Part shown: positions 56,301-64,000 of the stretch, piece after piece
Layout: every line of letters starts with the position of its first letter
Numbering within the stretch: position 1 is the first letter of the stretch
NCBI GenBank assembly: GCA_025331445.1
Contig: JAIWNE010000086.1
Location: forward strand, 62,001-126,000
Direction of reading: 5' to 3'
Origin: Blakeslea trispora
Taxonomy: Eukaryota; Mucoromycota; Mucoromycetes; Mucorales; Choanephoraceae
DNA: 64,000 nucleotides
The notes under the pieces: generated by a model
Database searches by the model: none
Seen by the model: the letters and a program-made list of their open reading frames with translations, nothing else
Told to the model about the DNA's origin: nothing
Position numbers and translations under genes: made by a program

Positions 56301-56395
56301 TCCGCTCTAAAATCAATGAGACTTGGGACTGAGTCACAGCTTTTTTTGAAAAAATACCCTCTCAGTATTCAAGAGCCCAAGCAATGGTATCTCAA
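53334..56395 (+). mobile_element. Crypton (tyrosine-recombinase transposon)
   Basis: The gypsy pol sequence is interrupted between two exact copies of GTATCTCAA (53325-53333 and 56387-56395), a 9-bp direct repeat. Between them is a spliced tyrosine recombinase gene with a GCR1_C-type DNA-binding C-terminus, the Crypton hallmark. There are no inverted terminal repeats. Both subterminal regions hold several GACTC/GACTCA words (53338-53380 and about 56298-56335, inverted on the right), candidate recombinase sites. Length is about 3.06 kb. Confidence 0.8.
53749..55899 (+). pseudogene. Crypton tyrosine recombinase with GCR1_C domain, one stop
   Basis: Exons 53749-53916, 53979-55142 and 55201-55899 join in phase (introns 62 and 58 nt), giving about 676 codons. 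N-terminal recombinase arm: RPVNTIKAYTAKQNEW then FADGEIVTDAKLSFFLDSYV. Catalytic residues: Arg in AMLCRSQTSLG, His-x-x-Arg in VTHANRKSALN, Tyr in MVGCYISSLP. The C-terminal 90 residues match the GCR1_C DNA-binding fold (VWREYAVGLFEGPSVKRLEEQFGTSWRK...FFSRRREIY). TAA at 54444-54446, just after the catalytic Arg segment, is the only break; a Gln or similar residue followed by LPDLF would be expected. The Ser-rich linker (about residues 505-530) is low complexity. Confidence 0.85.
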
Positions 56396-56397
56396 GT

Positions 56398-57501
56398 GGC
56401 GCTACGAAAAGACTTTCGTTGGAGTATGCATTCTCAGAAGAAAAAGTCTACAGACGTGTCACAAACAGAATAGTGTGGGTTCCACCATTGCAGGATAGAC
56501 AAGAAATCTTGGAACAAGTTCATGATGGTCATAAACATATCGGAATAAATGCTTCATGGTCCCGACTTTATCACGTGTATTGGTGGCCAGATTGTTACAA
56601 AGATTTGAAAGAATTTATCAAGACATGCAGACCTTGCCAATTGTACTCATCGCCAATTGATAATCCCGCAACGACCAAAGTCCCGGTTCATTACCTTTTC
56701 GAGCAATTCTCGATTGACTTTGTAGGCCCATTACCAAAATCAGCTAAAGGAAATGTCTACATATTGGTAGCAATTGAAGCATTTTCTAAATGGCCAATAG
56801 CAATAGCAACAGAAAACACGGAAGCTAGGACAGTAGCTCATTTCTTATGCAGTCAAATATTCACAATATTTGGACCATGTATCCACATCTTAAGTGATAA
56901 TGGATCTAGCTTGGACAACGAAATGATCGGCAATTATTTAGGGTTGTTACAAGTACATCATCAATGTACTTCACCTTACAGACCCTCTATCAATGGTAGA
57001 ACAGAACAATTTAACGGCACATTGATGAAAGCGTTAAAGAAACTAGCTCTAGACTACCCAGATAAGTGGGATGATCAAATTGATGCATACCGCACAAAGG
57101 CCCACTCCATACTAAAAATGTCACCATACGAATTTTTGTTCGGACAAGCCCCAAGATCGGTGAGACAAGACCCATTACAACGTTTTGGTTGAGCTCTAGG
57201 CTTCGAGAGACTTACACTCCTGAATGACTGGAACATACAGACAGATGACTTTAATGTACTGAATGAAGAAGAATATGATCTCTAACCAATCGTCAGAAGC
57301 AAGCGTTTTGAACCAGGATTCAAAATTGTGCGTGTGCGCCACAACAAGTCTTCGAAGTTGGACAGCACATACAAGCCTGAAATTTTTACAGTGGTCTCCT
57401 TATTTCCCAATGGTACCTGTCAATTGGCAGATCAAGCAGGTAGACTTCTCAAGCGTCGCATCAACGTCGGTTCCTTGAGACAAATTTTTCTTCGAGAATA
57501 A
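56398..57501 (+). pseudogene. Gypsy integrase
   Basis: After the Crypton, pol resumes with YAFSEEKVYRR and the HHCC zinc domain (VHDGHKHIGI...YWWPDCYKDL...CRPCQ). The catalytic core follows: FSIDFVGPLP (Asp), HILSDNGSSLDN (Asp) and SINGRTEQFNGTL (Glu). A TGA at 57190-57192 (after RFG) and a TAA at about 57283-57285 interrupt the C-terminal part, which ends with FKIVRVRHNKSS and GRLLKRRINVGSLRQIF before the polypurine tract. Confidence 0.83.
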
Positions 57502-57517
57502 TTTGTCGAGGGGAGCG

Positions 57518-57864
57518 TGATTTATAAACCGCCAATTTTATACATATTTCAACTTCCTCTACAATTTCAAGCCAATAATTTACATTGTAAATTGTATCAA
57601 ATCTAAATTCAACTGGATTTCCACCATAAATTCAGTCTCCTGCTCACCAATATTTCAGAAACTTTTCTTTTGCTATTTTTTCATAATTATATCTCTTTAT
57701 AGAATTGCCACAAAACTCTAAATACTTGAATTATAACATTAAATTACCAACAAGGAATTCGTTAGTAACTTATATGCTATAACTATAACATAAACCTCAT
57801 TTTAACTTTGAAACAAAATAAAGTTGGTAAAAATTATTTAGTTAAAAAAACTACTCATAAAACA
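57518..57864 (+). mobile_element. Gypsy 3' LTR
   Basis: 347 bp from TGATTTATAAACC to CATAAAACA, after a GAGGGGAGCG polypurine tract. Its last 28 bp are identical to the 5' stub at 49589-49616. Position and TG...CA ends fit an LTR. Confidence 0.8.
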
Positions 57865-58183
57865 ATCTCATTAGCAATAAAAAACGTTTTAACTTTTTTA
57901 GTGAGTGCATGAAATTTTTTTTTGAGTTGTATTTTGAAATGTCTCTGCAAAGCATTTCTTTGAAGAGTTATATCTATTGCCCGATTCAAAGACCGCGAAA
58001 TACAGTTCAATCAAAGCAATTTTTTTTGGCAAAGACCGCAAAGACAGTCTCAAAAGCCGTGATTCAAAATCTTAGAGGGCGCCAACTAAAAGGCAAAAAC
58101 TAGTATTATCTCTCCAAGATATAAATCAGGTATACAATTTATCTCCACCTTATTCAAGACGAGGGATGAAATCTGGCTACAGC
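57865..58183. other. Gap between two gypsy elements with an LTR fragment
   Basis: 57865-58105 has no recognised gene (the 64-codon ORF 57909-58103 has no family resemblance). 58107-58180 matches 6716-6796 of the solo LTR (TATTATCTCTCC, GATATAAATCA, ACCTTATT, GGATGAAATCTGGCTACAG). The next LTR starts immediately after this block. Confidence 0.5.
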
Positions 58184-58685
58184 TGTAACGTTGTAGTACG
58201 AATGAAGGAGTTTTGAGAATTCGAGGAAAAGTTTCTTCTAGAATTGTGATGTATATCAATGAGATATACCTATAATAGTCCTTATAGTAGACTTGTTTAG
58301 CTTTTGTATGTAGAGAAAAGAATATGGTATCCTAATGGACTTGTTAATTAATGAACTATGTTAGTCTGTAAGTCAAACTTGTCTAATTATAAGTAAGGTG
58401 AAAGAAAAGAATATTGTAATCCTATTGGACTTATTTATTCAGAGAACTATGTTAGTCTGTAAGCCAGGCTTGTTTAGTTTTTAATAAAAAGAAAAATTAT
58501 AAGAGAAATACAAAGAAGAAAAAGAAAGATAAAACTTGAATAAAAAAAGAAAAGTCGTAGAGACACAATCTGTAATGGATAAGTATATGAGAAGATTTTA
58601 GATGAGAACAATGCTCTTTTATCAAGAGAAAAATGGTGGCTATTTATATAGAAAAAAAAATTTTAGTCACGCTGAGGTGTTACAT
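58184..58685 (-). mobile_element. Gypsy 3' LTR (third gypsy element, minus strand)
   Basis: On the minus strand it starts TGTAACACCTCAGCG and ends ACTACAACGTTACA, about 502 bp, preceded by a GCGGGGGAGGA polypurine tract (58688-58700, plus-strand CCTCCCCCGC). Internal pol remnants of the same strand begin right after it. It is inserted next to a fragment of another LTR family (58107-58180). Confidence 0.75.
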
Positions 58686-58730
58686 ATCCTCCCCCGCAAA
58701 AAAGTAGGACCTCCTACTTTGGCTTGATAG

Positions 58731-60400
58731 TCATAGTCTCGGAAAATAGAATTTTGTATTGGGCGGTAACTTCTTTGAAGATATATCAGTAAAGATGTTT
58801 GTTAACAAAAGTGGTGCGTATTTTTTCTTGAATTGACTAATGAACACAAAGGAGGCAAATTTTTCATGTAATTGATTGTTGATAAACTTTCTTGTTATTC
58901 TTCTTCTGTATTGAGTAAGTAATCGGATAGCAGCATCGGCTTTTTCTAAAGAATTTACCATGTGTTCGTCTTATTGGGGGTTCGTTTTCGTTTAATATCT
59001 GGTATCAAGGCTAGGATTAAATGAGGGTTTGTCTTTTTTTGATTTTGAGATAGAATTTCAAATAAGTCAAGCTCATTTTGTGGGTCTTGATATTCATGAT
59101 GTGCTTGGGTAGGAATGGACAAGACAGGATTGTATGCGATATTGGAGGCTTTATATATCTTCAGCTTGTTCCTATGGATTCTGTTCTCATTCGGTAGGTT
59201 GGTATTGAGTGACCGTAAGGCGTAAGTTCTATTGTCGAAACATTTTGTCACAATGTACGGGCCTTGATAGTTATCATCTATGGTTACCACTGGCGTCACT
59301 TCGGCCCTGCTTGCCAGTTTCAGTACAAGTTCTCCAGTTTGGAAGGGAGGTTTGTGTTCTTTGCCTCCGTCTAGAATTCTTTTTTCAAACTTATATTTTT
59401 GTCTTTCTTGGGCTTTTTCAATATTGAGGGTAGCACGACTTCTGATTTCAACCAATTGGGATCGTATGTTTTTAAAGTTCTTAATATTATCATTTAATAA
59501 TTGGCTTTTATTAGGGTCTAGATAATTGTTGATAGGCATGTTCGGGTGATGACCATACAATAGCTGAAAGGGTGAATATTTAGTCGAATCTTGTCTATTG
59601 ATATTGTAAGAGTACTTAACACTGGAGAGATATAGATGCTAGTCAGTTTTTCTTCTTCAGGGATGATGTGTAAACAAGTTCCTAGTGTACGGTTAAATCT
59701 TTTTTTTTTTAAATCATTAGTTTGGGGATGGTAGGCAGAAGAGAAGTAGTGCTTGATATGGAAGCTTTGGACACATTTACGCAATGTGGTGACCTTGAAA
59801 TGGAGACCTGTTGTCAGTAATGATGACTCTTGGAACAGAATGTCTGGTAATAACGTTTTCCACAAAAAACTGTGTATGTCGATAGATGTAGTTGTTTGTA
59901 GTGTTTGGCATTCTACCCATTTTGAAAATTAATAAATGACTACAATAATGTGAGCATGATTGGCTCTTGACATTGACATATACTTTCTGTTTATGGCGAT
60001 TTAGTGAAACGGTTGTAAAGGTACTTGGACCGGATGTAGTTATTCTTGTAGTGCTTCTTTACCTTTGGCTTGACATCTAGGACAAGTGGGTACCCATAAA
60101 CTTTACATCTTCTTTCATTTTTGGCCAATAGTAATGTGCTTCGATTTTATGCAGAGTGTTTTTGAAAAGCAAGGTGACCTCCGAGTGAGTATGAATGAAA
60201 CATATGAAAGGCTTCTTTGGCTTGAATGTTGGTGAGTAGTCTTTTGTGATAGCCTTTCTTGTATATTTGATCTTGATGTGAGTAATATAATGGTATATAT
60301 TCCCTGAGATTTGTCTCTTCTTCATTGGTTATTCCCGTTCGATATCCCAAAGTCTGTATAGTAATGTAGGTGTTGATACAACAGATGATCCATGGCAAAA
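58731..60400 (-). pseudogene. Gypsy integrase remnant (minus strand)
   Basis: Minus-strand pieces in order: the HHCC zinc domain (HTHSEVTLLF...KIEAHYYWPKM, 60325-60077); core with GLHFKVTTLRKCVQSFHIKHYFSSAYHPQTN (shown here only as landmarks GLHFK, HIKHYF and YHPQTN, 59865-59518); and the C-terminal region (FQTGELVLKLASRAE...NYQGPYIVTKCFDN...RIHRNKLKIY, 59560-58955). A final piece at 58961-58731 contains KADAAIRLLTQYRRR. Several frameshifts are needed. The Glu position after YHPQTN is in KKKRFNRT, where ERFNRTL would be usual. Protease, reverse transcriptase and the 5' LTR are absent to the right. Confidence 0.75.
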
Positions 60401-60890
60401 AAATAACAGTTCTAGAAGTAAATATTTATATAAATATTTTGTAAACAAAAGAAGAGCGTAATGTCAGCAGGTAACGTGCCTCTGGACTTAGAACTACAAG
60501 AATATTGTTAATACTCAAAAATCTTCACATAAAAACTTTTATATAAAAAATTAAAGACTGAGTGTATAACTCTGTTAAGAAAACGTTTCTGAACACGATG
60601 ATCAACTCAGTTTCTGATATTTCATATAAAAGTTTTAATGTAAAGGTTTTTGAAAGTTGGTCGGTTTTTCCAAAATTTAAGCTGGAGAGATATAGAGGGG
60701 ACCAAGGAAATGAAACAGGTCAATGTACTGCTAAAAATTTGAAAGACCGTTATGTATATTTGTGTAACAAATGAAAGCCAATAAAAACTGTGTATAGCAA
60801 TTTTTGTGTTTCCTTCAGAATATGGTGATTATCATTAGGAACTGACATCCATACAGCAAAAGTTTTCCTTTATCCAACTTATTATTAAAT
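60401..60890. other. Unassigned spacer
   Basis: AT-rich. The 70-codon ORF at 60562-60774 has no family resemblance. This should include the left side of the DDE element that begins at or before 60891, but I found no inverted repeat partner on its right side. Confidence 0.35.
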
Positions 60891-62997
60891 ATGCCCTTCC
60901 CAAGCAAAAGAAAAGCAAGATTCAACGCCCAGAAAAAGGACGCTAAAGGAAAATTTTTGAAAGAAAATGTTCCTGAAGTTATTTCTGAAGAAGTAATTGA
61001 AATAAATGAAGATTGGGAAACTTTGGGTGGTGAAATGGATATGTCAGCCCTTTCCCGCCTTAGAGATAGTGTATCCTCTGGTGAGAAGAGAAAAATCCAC
61101 TACACCAAGGACTCAAGAACCACAAAGTGGAGAAGAAAAGTGGAGTCCAGCAAGGTAGACCCCAAATCTACCTTGTTCAACTTTGGTATTACTGTTGACA
61201 ACAGTGATATTCAGGAACAAAATGAAGACGATGAGCAGGATGCAGAAGATAGGCTGACCCATCCTAAGAGGGAATTGATCAAGATCAGCAACTGCATCGA
61301 ATTGTTGCGTGAGCAGGTGAAGCCTGAAATGAACCAGAGAATGGAGGGTAGCTCAATAGGTTCATACAACCAATGCCGCTTGTACTCTGTTCTCATGTAC
61401 TTTGAACTTCGTTTGGAAGGAATGAAGATGGGCAAGGCATCCCAGAGAGTGTCTGAACTTTTCTGGCCAAGTTGCTTTATGGATGCCCGCTCAGGAAGCA
61501 TCATGAGTTGGTTAAAGGAATACCTTGAGCACAATGATCTCTCCGATCATAGCCAAGGTGTTCACAACAAAAGGCAATCCTTCTTGAGTCACAACGACGT
61601 AAAGATGCAAGTCGTAGAGTATATGCAGAGAACAAAGCCTGCCTAAAGATTGCTTGTGGCCATCAAGGACTTCATTGAAACTGAATTAATCCCTTCTTCT
61701 TTGGGTATGCCTGGAACTGTTGCCATCTCTACCATCAGCAAGTACTTGCATAAATGGGGCTACTCTTATGGCAACAAGAAAGGCCTCTTGTTTGATGAAC
61801 ACGAACGAGAAGATGTGGTGAAGTACCGGTAAGAATGGGCTCTACGAATGGTAGACTACATGCATAGATCCGAGTTCTACGAAGGAGATCAAGAAAAAAA
61901 TGTTCTTGAACCAGTTCTTTTGGAGGGTGAGGAGAAGGTTGTATTTGTCACTCATAACGAATCAACCTTTTACGCCAACGATGACAAAAATGACATTTGG
62001 AGTTTGGAAGGTGAATCTTTCATCCGCAAAAAAGGGCCTGGATCCTCCATTATGGTAAGTGAATTCCAGTGCCCCTGTCATGGGACAATGAAGTTGGGTG
62101 GATGGACCTCTCGTAAGCTGTTCAAAGCTGGAGAGAGTAGAGACGGTTGGTGGCCTCATAAAGACATGGTCTCTCAGCTGGACTATGTCATAGGGCTGTT
62201 CAAAAACTTACATCCCAACTGCCGAGCTGTATTCCTGTTTGACAACAGTTCAAGCCATGGTGCTTACAGTAATGATGCATTGGTTGTAAGTCGTATGACT
62301 CTCAACGAGAAACCATAGTCTCTGACTGATAAATATCAATTCAGAGACACAACCGTCAAACTCTCGACCGATGAGCTTCTTCATCAGTCATTTTTTCATG
62401 AGAAAGAAATTTTTTCTCATGATTCAAAAGATAGACCCAAAAACAAACGAGTCAAATACTTTAAAGATAAACAGCACATGTATGTCCTAAAAAAACTCTT
62501 CTAACATCTTTACAATAATAGGAATCAAACAAATCCTTAAAGAACGTGGTCAATGGCTCGGTGACCTTGAAGGCAAGGCGCGGAAGCTTCGTTGTGGTGC
62601 TCCTGAGCCAGGTTTGAAGTCTATGTGCTGCGCTTCTCATTTTCCAGGAAGTAGAGTGGATTTTGCAACTCAAAAGACTGCTTTACAAGAAGCAGTAGAA
62701 AATGCTGGTCACATTTTCGAACTTTATCCAAAATATCACTGCGAATGCAATTGGGTAGAGATGTAATGGGGATTGGCCAAGAGAGAGGCTTGATTAAGAT
62801 GTAATTACACATTCAAGTCTCTCGAAAAGAACATCCCCATGTTTTTGGAAATTGCAGAAGATATCAAGAAAATCCGATGATTTTTTAAACGTTGCATCAA
62901 CTATATCGAAGCATATAGTAAGCACGACGATGGCAGAGAAGTAGCAAAGGAGTCAAAGAAATTTGTAGAAAAAAATATTTGTCCCATAGAAAAGTGA
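60891..62997 (+). pseudogene. DDE transposase of a widespread fungal family (multiple stops)
   Basis: One frame from ATG 60891 continues past TAA 61644-61646 and TAA 61830-61832 to TAG 62316-62318. A short intron-like break near 62480-62520 follows, after which coding resumes to TGA 62995-62997 with TAA 62764-62766, TGA 62791-62793 and TGA 62878-62880. The family, common in fungi, is recognisable by KKGPGSSIMVSEFQCPCHG, AVFLFDNSSSHGAYSNDALV, GIKQILKERGQW, KSMCCASHF, and YHCECNWVEM.WGLAKRE. The first acid appears as THNESTF, where the family usually has HDE. The N-terminal 250 residues are charged, with an HTH-like region. The stops fit Gln (YR-Q-EWA, KP-Q-SL) and Arg (KI-R-xFF) codons. Confidence 0.75.
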
Positions 62998-63071
62998 GAG
63001 CTTCTCAAGACATTTAAAAGTCAAAAAAATAAAAAAAAAACACTTGATGATGGATTGCTCTCGATTGTGAT

Positions 63072-63395
63072 TTAATTATGCTTCTCAAAGAAAAGAAATC
63101 CCCAAAAAGATTGACAGGTCGCATGATCGATCCATACCAAAATCAAAAAAAAATGAGTCCTCAAAAATGAAAAAATTTCTTGTTTTTGTAGTTTTAAGTT
63201 CAGAGGCACGTTATCAGGTAGGCCGGACCACTTGACAAACTTATATCTTTGTTGTATGTTTACCTTTGATTCGAACAAGTGAAAAATAAACAAGCAAATA
63301 AGTTTATAATAGAAGACTGTAAAAACTATTACACACACAGAGAGAGATACAAATAAAGGTAAAATAACTAGGCACTTGTAAGCTTTTGAAAACAG
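63072..63395 (-). repeat. Diverged minus-strand copy of the opening repeat family
   Basis: On the minus strand TTTTCAAAAGCTTACAAGTGCC, ACAGTCTTCTA and ATCAAAGGTAAACATA occur in the same order and spacing as in units A and B (about 1814-1950 and 3095-3225). The frame 63338-63072 then encodes KWSGLPDNVPLNLKLQKQ, which could correspond to the EVPRFIRNW core but is not basic at its end. It is a diverged copy or a relative. Confidence 0.45.
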
Positions 63396-64000
63396 ACTTC
63401 AAAAATATAGCTGTATAACAAAAAAAGGTAGAGATGTGTTAACAATGAAATTCAAAAATGAATAAAGTCAAAGTTAAGCTCAAAACAAAGTAAAGAAAAA
63501 AAATAAGAGAACAATGGAATTGCCCTTTAAAACAACTGTCGATAGACGAAAGTTAAAATATCTAATCCCAGGATGTCTAAATCTTAGAGATACTCGATCC
63601 TCTAAACTCCAAAAATAAGTTCTTGTCCAGTCTCAATTACTGATTCATTAATGAACAATCCACATCAGTAGATTCGTCTTCATCTTCTTGACTGATCTTG
63701 CTATAAATAAATCTTCTTATCTTCTTGCCAAATGGGGATACAACTTGAACAATGGCTCCAATTTCTGAGTTTCAACAATAAAAATATCTGAGGTAATACA
63801 AACGATCAAAATTTTCAAGCACAGACAATAGACCTAATTGTCCTCCAAAAATAAATATACCCCAAAATTATAGAGATTCAATTCAGATAGCTTCAATTTC
63901 TAACTTGACTACCAATTCTCCAAGCAATCACAGGACCCATATACCGAGTACTAACCAAGTATCATACAACATGAGACAATAAGCAACAATTCAGTTCATA
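63396..64000. other. Right edge, no recognisable gene
   Basis: A-rich, with no ORF of note on either strand. It may belong to an element that continues beyond the window. Confidence 0.35.

Larger units (their letters stand above)
49589..57864 (+). mobile_element. Ty3/gypsy element with truncated 5' LTR and nested Crypton
   Basis: The 3' LTR is 57518-57864 (TGATTTATAAACC...CATAAAACA). Only the last 28 bp of the 5' LTR remain (TTAGTTAAAAAAACTACTC and ATAAAACA at 49589-49616), followed by the primer-binding site TTTGGTGCTCCCTGCC (49617). In between lie gag, zinc knuckle, protease, reverse transcriptase, RNase H and integrase in the gypsy order, with many stops and frameshifts. A Crypton (53334-56395) separates RNase H from integrase. 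A GAGGGGAGCG polypurine tract precedes the 3' LTR. Confidence 0.85.

Noticed and set aside
57909..58103. 64-codon ORF as a gene
   Set aside because: No family resemblance, no conserved context, lies in a gap between two LTR elements.
321..62880. Reassigned genetic code (TAA/TAG as Gln, TGA as Trp)
   Set aside because: The same elements also have frameshifts, truncations and large insertions; intact genes here use CAA/CAG and TGG and end normally with TAA, TAG or TGA. Mutation is simpler.
1..64000. CRISPR arrays or bacterial operon features
   Set aside because: No regularly spaced short repeats with unique spacers, and introns and fungal transposons are present throughout.

Overview
This 64 kb window looks like transposon-dense DNA from a filamentous fungus, most likely of the Mucorales/Mucoromycota. 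The reasons are the AT-rich sequence, very short introns (about 46-67 nt, with GTAAGT-type donors and TTTAG-type acceptors), and the mix of Tc1/IS630, pogo, CACTA/Tnp2, Merlin, MULE, Helitron, Crypton, LINE and Ty3/gypsy relatives. I cannot name the species. I found no ordinary housekeeping gene. Nearly everything recognisable is a mobile element, an element fragment, or a repeat.

Layout: 1-1027 is the 3' end of a LINE. 1028-4400 is a head-to-tail array of an unfamiliar ~1.3 kb repeat whose units end in a very small basic ORF. 4779-7336 is an IS630/Tc1-type element whose transposase is split by a solo LTR. 7337-9926 has no supported gene. 9927-29419 is a nest: a 1.6 kb non-autonomous CACTA; the start of a second CACTA with a decayed transposase; a Merlin element (14163-24682) inside it, carrying a nearly complete 8 kb CACTA (14350-22338) in its own flank; then a Tc1 element (25251-29216) that contains a Mutator-like element (about 25311-27754) and sits inside another CACTA terminus. 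29725-34572 is a 5' gypsy LTR (holding a Tc1 element with 200 bp inverted repeats), primer-binding site and gag. 34573-42440 holds a Plavaka/Tnp2-like transposase and a coiled-coil accessory gene. 44155-44654 is a second copy of the gypsy LTR, inverted, followed by a purine microsatellite. 45034-49214 is a pogo/MULE chimera inserted in a Helitron helicase remnant. 49589-57864 is a gypsy element interrupted by a Crypton. 58184-60400 is the 3' part of another gypsy element on the minus strand. 60891-62997 is a DDE transposase pseudogene. A diverged copy of the opening repeat family lies at 63072-63395 (minus).

The most informative unit is the CACTA element at 14350-22338. It has CACTAC termini, a TGT target duplication and arrays of subterminal motifs. 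It carries three genes: a spliced coiled-coil accessory protein with no visible defect, a second intact ORF related to Tnp2 C-terminal regions, and a Tnp2-type transposase with one visible frameshift. Related CACTA ends in the window keep a common framework but carry different subterminal words.

Across the window, many transposase and pol frames are broken by single stops. Where the family residue can be inferred it is usually Gln, Trp or Arg, so the stops fit C:G to T:A transitions. Several insertions can be checked internally: a solo LTR with AGCAA duplications, a Tc1 TA site with an empty-site paralogue, and a 9-bp direct repeat around the Crypton.
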